Assembly: GCA_022393335.1 (NCBI GenBank)
Contig: JAJEKB010020029.1
Location: 127,607-191,606, forward strand
Source of the DNA: Macrotrachela quadricornifera
Lineage: Eukaryota; Rotifera; Eurotatoria; Philodinida; Philodinidae
Direction of reading: 5' to 3'
Length of the DNA stretch: 64,000 nucleotides
Below the pieces are notes generated by a model. That model was given only the letters and a program-made list of their open reading frames with translations, did no database searches and was not told where the DNA came from. Within the stretch, counting starts at the first letter, position 1. Every line of letters begins with the position of its first letter. Positions 12,594 to 24,640 of the stretch are shown here, in pieces. The translations under genes and the position numbers were made by a program.

Positions 12594-15500
12594 TTAAAAT
12601 GATGATTTTCGATTATCTTGTTCATCAACATCAAGTAATAAAGTTGTACAAGTTGTTGTATGATTTCGAATAATTATATTTGAATCGATTTTTTCATGAT
12701 TTTTTTTTATTATTCTATGTTGTTGACAATGATTAAATACTTTTCTTCTTAATAAATTATTTAAATTATTAATTGATAATAATTGTAAATGTATTAATTG
12801 ATGTTTTCGTAATTTTATTAATTGTCTATTTCGACTTAATGTTATTGCTAACCACCAACGAAATATAATTCGTTGATGATTTGTATATAAATAAATATCT
12901 CGTTTAGATATTTCAAAATATTGATAACGTTTATTAATTTGTTCATTAATAATTGAACAAAAATAAATCAATACAGGATGTGTATGAATACATTCCATAT
13001 GTATAAATGAAACATATGATATAAAACCTGAATCCATTTTTTCTAATGATCGTCCAAATGTACAATAATCCAAACGAGGTAAATAAACAAATATAGTTAT
13101 CCATGCTTTTAATAAACGAAATGTACATGATATTATACCAAGAAAACAATCAAAGAAAAAATTAAAATAAATAAATATGAAATAAATTCGAAGATTTTTT
13201 AATACCATCGTTTTTCCATGTCTAAAATAATTTAAATATTATTGGTATATTTCAAAGAGAATTTACAAATTATTGATAAAGTCTAAGATATTTAGAATAA
13301 AATTAAATTTTCTGCTAATTGGATTCTAGTTCGAATTCAGATTTTGAGTCAGACCTGAATAATAGTGTATACTGTTTACAGAAAATACGAAAACACAGGT
13401 TCTGAATCTGCATATCATAGCAGAGATGTCCATCGCGGTTGAGAGTCTACCGCCGCCGCGCCGCGACGATAATCAAAGAAAGCTACCGCGCCGCTGCCGC
13501 GACGCGACGTTAAAAAAGTTCACCGCTACCGCACCACTGCCGCGATGGTACTTTTAAAAACTTTTGGATTTTCAATACTGTGATTGGTTTAAACTACAGG
13601 TGCTCCTGCCAATCGATCAGACTCACGAAGCCTTATCGTGCAGCATACATCAATGTCGAGATTCTATGTAAATTCCTGAATTTTTGAAATTTCTTTCATA
13701 AAAATGCTGCCGCTGTTGCGACAGTATTATAAAAATCTCTACCGCACCGCTGCCGCGCCTCGATTGTTTCTGAAAAAATCTGCCGCTGTCGCCACCGCCA
13801 TCGCGGCAGTGGTGGCAGCAGCGCCGCGATGGACATCTCTGGATCATAGTGAACTCTATATATTTTGCTGGGTTGTATTGGATTCTATGGATAAGTTTAG
13901 TTCCTGTTGCATTCGGATGAATTCTACAGATCCAATTGGAACTTGATAAATTTTGGTCAAGAGAAGAAAACTGATCCTAGTGGAACGATAATGATTTACC
14001 AAAACTCAGAGGATATAATAGGAACTAGTACAATCTCTACGATGTGTAACATTTAGCGAAATCAGATAGTTGAAAATCATATTCGACTGAACAAAATTAT
14101 AAAATACTAAATATATTCTTTGAAATTTTGAATCTTATAGATACTAATTCTTTCTAGACATACTTTTGTAAAAAGAATGTTCTTGATAAAAACCATTGTA
14201 TAATAAATTTTGTTAAATAAATAACAAGTATAGGTAGAAATATTTTAGCTATTTCTTCAATAAGAAATAAATTTTTAAATAAAACACGTAAAGTAATTAA
14301 AATAAAAAAAATTATATTTCCAATAATAATATATCCAAAAGTAAGATAAGCAATACAATAACCTGGATAATGAATATTTTTTGATATAAATCGAGTATCT
14401 TTAAAAAACGATCGTGATGGTATATCAATAAAAATTCCTTTATAAGCATTAAGCATATGTTTTTGATAATATTTCATTCCATATAATAATTGTCCAATAT
14501 AAATAATTGATGTTATAAAACAAGTTAAAATCATTTCATATTTAAGATTAAATACTTTTGATTCAGGTAAATCAATTTCATCATAAATAATTAATAATGG
14601 TATTAAAGTAATACTATAAATTTTTTCAATAAGATTAAAACCATTTTGTAATATATTAAATGTTAAATAATATATTAACATAAAAGAAATAATATACATA
14701 TTTAATATTTGTTTTGAATAATGAAAATATTTATTTGGTTGATATATTTTATAAAGTAAGGATTTTATAAAAGAAAATTTTTTATTATTATTTTTTATTA
14801 AAATTTCATGTGATTTTTTAAATAAATTTTGAACATAATAATATTCAATAGAAAGAGTTTTTCTTGACGAAAATGTTGGTTCATGATAAATATGTTTTAA
14901 TGATTTTTTTGTTGTATTTAATTTTTTATTACAACATAAAAATGAACGATAAATATTAATTATAGAAAGATATGTTAATCGAAAACAAATATATATTAAA
15001 CATAAATAATAAGGTGCATATTTAAGTATATTAACTGTTGAAAAATCAATATTAAATTGTTCAAATATAGATTGAGAATTATTATTATGACGAATATTTA
15101 AATCTATTGATGACCAATTTAATGAATGAAATGGTATTGAAATAGATGGCTAAAAAAAATAACGCAATAGAGACTGAGAATATTGAAACTTTTGTAATAA
15201 ACACACAGTTTTTGTGCAATACTTTCGCTAGTAGAACATTTTACCCTTCGAAAGACTAAGAGATCATCAATATGAACGTTTAGACATCTGACAATAGCTA
15301 AAAACATTGCATTATCTGCAGTTCGAATGACTCGTGATTCGAAAATGAGTTGCGAATGTAAGGAATATGTATCGTTAGCTTCTGCATACTGTTATATTTT
15401 AAGACCTATCATGCATTAAACTACTTCTTATAAGATCGTGGGATATTCGAACTGTTAACAATAGAAGCGTCTTCTTTAGATTTCAAATGCAACAAGAACT

Positions 15501-17820
15501 ATTTTTCTTACATTAATTGTTGTTGTTGTTTCTTTAAATGTTAATCGATTTTTAATTCTTTGAAAACGATTTCGAAATCCTTCAGAATGATATTCTTCAT
15601 TTTCTGATATAAACATCATTGTTGTTGTACTAATCCATGAATTAGTTTGATATTTTTTTGTTAATTGTTCAAATTTTTGCCAAATTTGAATTAATGGAAT
15701 AATATTAACACAAAATATTTGTTGAAATATTCTTAAAAAAAAATCTAACCACATATAAAATGAACATAAAATATAATAAAGTATATTTGGATGTGACATT
15801 TCAATAACAGAATATATAGGATAATAACGTAAACCAATAATAATAATAAAACCAATTTGTCTAATAAGATCAAATAATGGACCATTTATAATAAGTAATT
15901 TAATTTCAATTGTTTTAAGAAATATTTCTTGAATTATTTCAAGTATTTCATAACTTATTATTCCACATAATATCATTGTATCAAAACGATTTTCTTTTGA
16001 AAATGGATTATATGGTATAGGTATAATAATTGAAAATTTTTCTTTATTTAATCGTTTATATTCTTTTCGTGTTTGATTAAATATTATTAATAATATTATA
16101 ATAAATGATATTGGTAATGTTAATAAATGATGATAATAATTATTTTCATATAATAAACAATAATCAAATAATCCAATAAAATAAAGAAAATTTTTTTTTA
16201 TATAATTTCTTATTGAAATTATAATTATACAAATAATAATTGTTAATATAATAGATAAAAAAATTAAAATTAATTTTTTTGATTTTATAGAATATTTATA
16301 TTCTTGATTATTTAATGGTAATTTTTCAATATTAAGAATAATATTTTTCGAAGAATTTTTATCTTCTTCAGATATTGATTTTTTATATGAACAAAAATCA
16401 ATATTAATAATATACCAAATAATAAATGCAATTATAACAATGATACTACTAATTAGTATTTGTAAACCTTGATTACTCCCTTAATAAGAAATTTTATTTC
16501 TATATAATAAAAAAAAATATTATTCTAAACTTACATTTTTCACATTGATCTCCTGTATAAAATAATCGACATTGACATTTATAGGAATTTATTGATGGTA
16601 AATTAATACATTTACCATATTTACCACAACTAATACTATTATTATAACATCGATCAATTACTTTAATAAATAAATTTCGTTTTTTTTATTATATTTTTAA
16701 ATAGAATATCGTACTTACTTTGTTTACAAACATATGGTCTTAATGCTTGTTCAACACATGGTGCTGGTGTAATTACACTTGTATTTCTAGCAAGCCAAAG
16801 AATACCACAATCATATGCAAGTATATCTCTATTATTATCAACCCAAAATCGATAAACAGGTGTGTCTTTTAATGGTATACCATTCGACCAAAACCAAGTA
16901 CCTCAAAAAAAAAAAAAATTTCAAAATCTAAATCATTTATCAGTTTCAGTGACAAGAAGGGAGAAAGTTGACAGTCTTATATAGAAGTATCAATAGCAAC
17001 AAGGGTTCGTTAATTTCCAGAAATTACTATTCTGTCCTACGTTACCCATTCTGAGGAAGGAAAAGTCATAAAATGTCGACTATAGTTTGAGTCTATATGA
17101 GTGTTCTTAATTTGTTGAACTTATCATGTAAGATAATGGTCTGCTTTATCCTCTTTTACTTTAATTTGCTCGATTCAGCATAGAATTGCTATTTAAGGGT
17201 GAACGTCAGAAAGTAAGTTGATCACTCTATTCGAACTTCTGACATTTTTTTTTGTCCATATTTCGACACTCCGTACTCAAGAAAATCCTGTCCCTCATTC
17301 CAGGAACGTCAAAATGACATCCCTACTTGATAATGCATACTATTCATTTTATGTAATCCAATATATACTGAAACACTATCTGAACCAGATTTAAGTCCAA
17401 TTAATTCACGTTCAATAAATTCATATTCATCTATAGATTCAATAGCTAATAGACGAGCATCTTTAGTCATTGGTAATGATAAACAACTATTATAAGCACG
17501 TTCCCATGATGGAGCTGATGATGTTTTCATATATGTATAACATGAACCAGCATAATATTTTGATGGTGGAAGACATTCTAAAATTTAAATCTTAGACATT
17601 TTTTCTTTTTTAAATAATTTAATTAATCATACGTATTCCATGTTTCATTTTTTCTTTCGTTTGTTTAAGTAATTCGAATGTTTCATGATTTCGTTTTATT
17701 ACTAAAAAAAAATTTTTTTATAAAAAGAAAAATTTTCATTTCATATTTACTTGATATTGTTTGAATATTATTAATAATAAAAAAATGAATCAATATTACA
17801 AAAAATATTTGTTGAATCAT
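12594..17820 (-). CDS. C-type lectin-EGF-STRA6 fusion membrane receptor/transporter
   Basis: About 1,090 residues over at least eight exons, minus strand. Met at 17820 opens a hydrophobic signal peptide (MIQQIFFVILIHFFIINN). Next is a C-type lectin domain: GSCYTYMKTSSAPSWERAY, ARLLAIESIDEYEFI, YIGLHKMNSTWFWSNG and the closing CVEQALRPYVCKQ. An EGF module follows (about 16540-16680; CGKYGKCINLP, CQCRLFYTGDQCEK). The rest (16479 to 12594) is polytopic and aligns with vertebrate STRA6: RYYPIYSVIEMSHP, EYYYVQNLFKK, IHYPGYCIAYLTFGY, and a C-terminal block with LPRLDYCTFGRSLEKMDSGF and THPVLIYFCSII, then RIIFRWWLAITLSRN. STRA6 proteins move retinol between carrier protein and cell. The lectin and EGF modules are not part of vertebrate STRA6. 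Exon joins 16479/16533 and 14164/13221 keep frame. The last intron carries a MITE. Confidence 0.8.
13421..13841. mobile_element. 421-bp GC-rich hAT MITE in STRA6-like intron
   Basis: Perfect 18-bp terminal inverted repeats CAGAGATGTCCATCGCGG at 13421-13438 and, inverted, 13824-13841. Flanking 8-bp duplications TATCATAG (13413-13420) and GATCATAG (13842-13849) match at 7 of 8 positions, as expected for hAT transposition. Inside, the sub-ends carry repeated CCGCGCCGCTGCCGCGAC-like motifs on both sides, giving GC-rich ends in an otherwise AT-rich window. No transposase. It lies in the last intron (14163-13222) of the STRA6-like gene. Confidence 0.9.
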
Positions 17821-20800
17821 TGATATATCATATAAAAAATGAACATCTATAAATAAGAACAAATAAATTGATACATATGTCGAGACAAAGAAAAAGAGAA
17901 ATTTAATCGAAATTTGATCATCTTGTCTTTATGCAATGTCATTTTCATCAAGTTTTCTTTTTGAATAAGTCACGTTTAGAATAATACTTTTATTCTCGAC
18001 ACGTATAAACAAAAAAAAAAAAGAAAAGGTAAACAGAGTTTCACACCTACTTGTTAATATATGAATCGATATGTAAAATTAAAAATTCATTTAATATTCA
18101 TCATAAATAAATATTCTGACATATTTGTCAGATACATTTTATATAAAGATTATAATAGTTAGATGGAAGATATAACTTATGCAATTCATTCATTCTTTCT
18201 CTTTTTTTTTTTTTGTTGATAATGTTTGTTCAAAGAAGGACATTTTCGTATTCAAATAAAGTCAAGAAAGAGAAAAAAACCAAATGAATAAAGTATAAAC
18301 GGTCAATATGATATAAACTATTACATCAAGCGGAAGCACAAAAAAATTTTTTAAAGAATAACAGAAAGGGTCAAGCATATCTAATGTTGTAATAGAAGAA
18401 AAATCGAAGGTTTTCGATTATCGTATCTTATACATTCAATAATTTTAAATATTATGCATGAATAAATATACGTAATAGTCATTCTTCCTGACATATTCAA
18501 TTAACTATATTTACTTTGATTACCTATTTGAGTTGAATGACAGGTAGAACTATTACTGACATTTGTTATTGTTGATTGATATCCTCAACTTACTACTGAC
18601 CGACAATAGTAGTCGATATTGTATAACCGGAACGGAATTTATAGGGCGTATTATTTTCTCTCTCTCTCTCTCTCTTTTTCACGAGTACAATGGTGTCGTG
18701 TGCAAGTATGTAAACACAAGATGGAATAATACAATACATAGTGGTTCTCATTAAACAACCGAATCTATACATATATATATGTATGAAATACGGCCCGAAA
18801 CGAATATATATATATATATATATATACATTACATAAGCAAAAATAAAATAATGAATTTAAACAATCCATTAAAGGATACTGACAACAATGATTGAATAGG
18901 TTGAGTATATGTACGAAAGAACAGGTCAATATAGACGAAAGGGCTTCTTGTAATTTGTTATACTATACAATCAAACTAGGTTTCGTTTATATTTAATCCT
19001 GATATCCATTGATACAAGAAAAATAAAAGAATTGATCAATAAAAAAAAAAGTCAAATAACAGTATATATATATTATATTTCTATTATCATCTAAAAAAAT
19101 ATATTTATGCTATGAAGGACAAATAAATATACATGTATATGTGAACATGACCAGACTGCTATATCGCTCGTCTTCTGCTTCTTCAAAATAAATGATAAGC
19201 GTTATCAGACTATGAACAATATGCATGACTTTTCTTATAACATACGTCTATATGTCTCATACTTATACTTTAGTGAATAAGTAGGAATATTCAATAAGAT
19301 AATAATAGTAAATAATGAGTAAAAACACGTACTGATAAAAAAAAATTGAAATACATATTATTCTAGACTATTAGATTATGAGGCAAGAAAAACTAATTCA
19401 TTATTCATGATATCACCTGTTATGATCATATAACTGTTGGTTTGATTATACAAGAACGATAATAACAATTCTATTGTACATTACTCTCAACATCGTGTGA
19501 CAGGAAAAAAATTCATAGTAATGATGAATGGTCAATGTCGATGTTTCTCTTTAAGAATTTTATTCATCAAAAGATCAATTTTTTATTTTTATTTATTGAT
19601 TTATCCTTAAACATTGTTTCATCTCAATACTTTACTAAAATATATATATTCTTACGATACGATAAACTATCGTTCGTCCCTTATTCATTAGCATTTAAAT
19701 CGATATAATAATTTGTATTTATATTGATAGTATTTTTTATTTTCTATCCAATAAAAACTAAATAAATTTGTTAAGTATTATCCTCGTATTTACAGAGTAA
19801 CAGAGTTCATTATAAACGCTTCTATACATAACAATGTTAACACGGATATAGACGGTCAAGGATTGCAAAAAAAAACTAATCCCGACCTAATCAGTAAATA
19901 GGATTGGAAAGTCATCCTTGGTTTCTTTTACTTTTTTTTGTTTTATTTTATTGTCTCGACATAAAACAAAAGAATGTCATCATCATCGTCTATTCGAATC
20001 AACTTAGTTCAATTGACGCAATCTATCTATCAACAGACATATACCTTCAAGTGTATGTTTTTTTGTGGATTGAAAGTAATTGAAAATAAAAAAAAAAAGA
20101 AAGAAAGAATCGATTGATGTCTATCATCAAATTATTTAATACATATAATCAATAAAGAGAATTCTTACTTACTTAAACAATCAAATATTCTTTTATTGAT
20201 GCCAATATGATAAGATGTATATATACTTATATGATTCTCTATCCTAGTTCATTTTGTTCATATATACATATATGTAAAGCTTAGACTAAATTGAACCTTG
20301 AAAAACGAATGTCAATTTCATGTTAAATCACTACTTATTCTCTTTCTCTTCATTTACGTGTGAGAGACTCTTCGTTTTCTATTCTGACCATACCAAGGGC
20401 TCATCTTCACTTACTTATATGACAGGCGCATATATATAATGATACATACGATACATGAATTGAACTTGAAGGTTAACAAAAATCTTTCGTATATTAATGC
20501 AAAGTCTCAAGAAAGAAAGAAGAACATTATTATACAATATGTATACATATATATATATATATATATCTGCATCTAAATAATGACCTTCAAAAGGCTCGAG
20601 TTGCACATCTTTGAGATGATGATGATGATGATAGAACGAAATGTTGTGAAATGAAGATAATGATATATAAAATGAACGAATATCATGGATCAAGGTGAAA
20701 TATAGTCTCAATGTCTTAAAAGATAATCTTTTATTTTTCATTAGCATAAAAAAAAGAGTTCAATGATAAATTACTTACTTTAATATTAATAACGATAAGA

Positions 20801-22232
20801 ATATATATATTATAATATTCTTTCTAGAGAAAGAGAGAGAGAGAATAACATTGATGATGGTACAATATACATAGACACCTACATATTAGAGAATGAAAGA
20901 GGAGAGAAAAAAAAATTAGATTGTTGATATTGATGAGTACGTATGCAAACAATAAGATTAGTAGATAAAATATGTTAAATTTCATTTACTTTCTATCCTT
21001 TAAACTAAAATTTAAATTATAAATATCATTTTTTTTGTTTTATTTTATGATGAATTAAAAATCAATATAGGGTGTGACTAGACACTTTATTTTTCATGGT
21101 TATAAACTACAAAGAGTTCCGTTATTTTATCATTAAATGAAAAATAAACTTATCCAAAAATATATAAAAGTCAATTCATATTTGATTTGAATACAAAATA
21201 AAATTGTCTCCTTATATATGTACACAAAAAAAAACATTTATCAATCAAAAAAAAAGTGATATTACACTTCGGAAATCACATACTTAAGTTAATAATTATA
21301 TTTGATAAGAAGCCTTGATATTCAAGGACATATTTACTTGAGATATTATCATATCTATCTACAGAGAAAAAACTACAGTTGCCGAAAAATTAAATATAGA
21401 TAAAAAAGAAAGTGATGTTCATCAGAAATTAAATTATTTTGTTTAATATGATTTTTACTTTATCTTTATTTAAATAGTGTATGAAAAGTCATTGACTAAA
21501 AAGAAAATAATGTATGTCCATCGAATGAATTAATTGCTTTTAATGATAATAGAGAATATATAAATATATAGCACTTGAAAATTCTTACATAGCTGTACTT
21601 TAAGATTTAATATACAAAAAAGTTCTTTTTGAGAATATGAGATGTGTGTATGAGTTTATGCAGTTCATTTTGTACCAACATTTTTTATTATTATAGACGA
21701 ACCAATCATTTTTGAAGAAATTTGTTAATCACTTGATGTTTTTCAGTTTTGTTAAGTAAACATTTATATAACAAGAGAAAAAATGTCTGAATGACTGGAA
21801 ATCAACAATAGAAATTAAAGAAAAAGCTCTATAAATTGTTTTTTTTAACTTGAAAAAGATCTCTTCTTTATTTATAGAATCTCAAGACTCAACGTTGAAA
21901 ATTTTAATTGCTTTATAATTATGAATAAAAACTTAAAAAATATTTTCTATCATCATTAAAAACAATCATTTCATTCGATAGAATCATAATCGAAATGTAT
22001 AATATTCTCTATATCCATGGTAACCCAATCTTTTGATCACTATCCCATCGACAATTATACAAACAAGCCTACGAGATAATGGTAAATATTAGATAGAAAA
22101 ATAATCTATTTTAATATTCTTCTAGATTTTTCGTTTTTATAATTGATAAATTCTATTATATATCTTATTTCATAATATGTTAGTTTTATTTAAAAACAAA
22201 AACAAAAACAAATCAATCTGACAAAACCAAAG
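17821..22232. other. large AT-rich intergenic region with microsatellites
   Basis: About 4.4 kb, the longest gene-free stretch. It contains a (TC)n tract at about 18656-18675, (TA)n tracts at about 18803-18826 and 20548-20567, a (GAT)n-like run near 20615-20632 and a GA tract near 20826-20843. No reading frame has a recognisable domain. It includes the promoter of the STRA6-like gene and the 3' flank of the immunophilin gene. Confidence 0.5.
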
Positions 22233-23890
22233 TTATGACTTATTAAACATTCTATAATATAATTTTTGTTCATTTTTCTTTTGTTGTTCAATAGCTCGAT
22301 CAAGTCTTTGAGCTTCATCAATTATTTCAGCATTATATGGTTCAATATTAATTGCTGTATTAAGATGAGTACGTGCTTGATCAAATTGTTGTAATGAACG
22401 ATAAGCAATACTTATTCGAAATAAAGCTTTAATATTTTTAGAATCTAATTGTAATACTTCAGTACAATTTTTAATTGTTCGTTCATAATTTCGTAATTTA
22501 AGATAACATTGAGCTATAATATAAATTGAAAAAAAAAAAATTTTTATTTTTTATTTTTATTTTACCTGAATTTAAATAAAGTTTAAGTAAAAGTTCTTTA
22601 TGTTGAGTTATTTGACATTCATCAGTTGTTTTAGTTTTAAGTAAAAATTGTTTTCCTTTTGCATAATAACGAATAGCACGTTCAAGATTATGTTTAGCAT
22701 ATTCATCCTATATAAAAAATTTATTCTATAAAAATTATCTTTTGATAAATTTTATTTTACATTTCCCATATCACGTAATGTTTGTACAATACGCATACGT
22801 TCATCAAAATCTTCTGTTAAATCATCATCTCGTGCTTTTAATTCATTTAATTTTTCAACTAATGTACAATCAATCCATGATATTAATTCAATAATAAATA
22901 AAGACCATGCTTTTGGTGGAATACGTGGTGGACAACCTGAAGATTTTATTTATAACAAAACAGAAAAAAAAAAACGAGATGAAATATTTATATACAAACC
23001 ATGTTCACCATAAAGTAAATCACTACTAATAATAAATTTTGCTCTTTCACGTCTTTGCATTGTTCGTACAGCAAGATCTAAACCAGGTAGAACATTAAAT
23101 TTTCCTAATTGAAATTCACATGGTCGACGTCGTATATACTAAATTAATAAATTAATTAATTAATATTTATTTAATAAAATATATCTTACTGTGCTATCAT
23201 ATGGTTCATCATTAAGTTCAAAATATGCATTATAATGAATACGTACAGTTGAACCAAGTGATGGTGTTTCTCCAACACCAGCATATATTGTTTGTTTCCA
23301 AATTCCACCTGAAGCTTCACTACTTGGTATACCATTTAATGGTATACCATCATTTCCATTAGTTTTTATTAAATGTTGCATACCACCAAGCTAAAATAAG
23401 ATAAGAAAATTAAATTAAAAAATTAAATTTAAAAAAAAAACATACTTGATCATCAAAATCTTGTGTATTATCAATTAATCTATGACTAAATAAATCTTTT
23501 GTTGGTATAGTTGATTTAATTTCATTATTAATATATCGATCAGTATCAGTTATTTGATTTTCTTTAATATCATCCATTGCCATTTGTGTTGCTGCTCGAG
23601 CTAATTCAGCTGGATCAAGTTCATTTTGATCAAGTTCTAATATTTGACCTTTACTTGAACATAATGTTTGCATATCAATTGGTTTACGTAATTTAACATG
23701 ACCATATTCTTCTTCACCATTAATTTGTTGATTAGTTTTAGCGCGAGCTGCTGCTTCATCTGTCCATTCACCATATTCATCAACCTCTGCATCCTAATTT
23801 TCAAAAACAAAAAGAATGAATGAATTATTTTTATAAGATTATATTTACATCATTGAGCAGTTCATTAAGTCTTTGATCAGTTGATGTCAT
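22233..23890 (-). CDS. FKBP6: FKBP6/Shutdown-like immunophilin (FKBP + TPR)
   Basis: Begins MTSTDQRLNELLND at 23890 and ends at TAA 22233, with several short introns; about 420 residues. After an acidic N-terminal part comes an FKBP fold (TVRIHYNAYFELNDEPYDST, RRPCEFQLGKFNVLPGLDLA, then GCPPRIPPKAWSLFIIELIS), whose last block closely follows FKBP6. The C-terminal third has three TPR helices pairs (RDMGNDEYAKHNLERAIRYY, LNSAQCYLKLRNYERTIKNC, ALFRISIAYRSLQQFDQART), the platform that binds the HSP90 C-terminus. FKBP6 and its fly relative Shutdown are HSP90 co-chaperones needed for loading piRNAs onto PIWI proteins; several aromatic residues needed for prolyl isomerase activity appear replaced, as in that subfamily. 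Symbol by family resemblance; AIP/FKBP-like TPR immunophilins are the alternative. Confidence 0.75.
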
Positions 23891-24640
23891 AAGAAAATTT
23901 ATCTTTCGATTTTTTGCTTGAATAAATTCGATATATTCGAATAATTCGTATACGAATAAACGCTACTATCGATATTTTAAATTTCCTGATGATGTCGGTA
24001 GTATTGTTTTTTTTTTATGAAATTTTTTCAATGATTTTCTATTCGATTATTTTTAGTTTGTTAATTTCTTTTTTTTATTTCTATTTGAATTTGAGATTAA
24101 AATTTTATTCATTATAAATTGTTCATCCGTTGCTAGGGAAAAGAAGATGTAAAAATGAAAGTATGGTGTCCTAATGAATAGGTTATTGATATTATTAGTT
24201 AATTTAATTTATTAAATTAAGAGTAATAATATGTTATAAAAATATCGTATCTTATTCTTGAAATTTTTTTTTCTTATTGAAATAAAATGATCTTATGTTG
24301 ATGAAAGAAAATATATTAAATAAATAAATGAAAAGAATGTTTCTATGAGAGAAAGAGTATAGTAAAAATAAAATTTGTTGTTCTGTTAAAAAAAAAATAA
24401 TTTTTCTGCTTAATAAAATTTGTTTTTTCATTCAAAAAAACGGACACTTTGAAATAAGCATCCTTGATGCTTTACTGAATTACGCGTTAAGAAATTTTCA
24501 TTTGTCAACGAATAACTTGTTTCTATGACTTTTCTTTTTGTTTCATATATATATATGTATAATTTTTTTCTTTAGAGTTGTATTTAGTAATAGTATTAGT
24601 TATAAATTAAGAGACATTTTGACCTTTAACTATTTAAATT
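23891..24640. promoter_or_regulatory. divergent promoter region
   Basis: About 750 bp between the start codons of the immunophilin (minus) and the carboxypeptidase (plus). It must contain both upstream regions, so a shared bidirectional promoter is possible. No specific element is recognisable. Confidence 0.4.

Noticed and set aside
13650..13946. Overlapping Ala/Arg-rich open frames on both strands
   Set aside because: They are translations of the GC-rich terminal regions of the hAT MITE, not genes.
15119..15307. Short frame inside the STRA6-like gene
   Set aside because: It spans the 3' end of an intron; the exon on the other frame continues the membrane protein.
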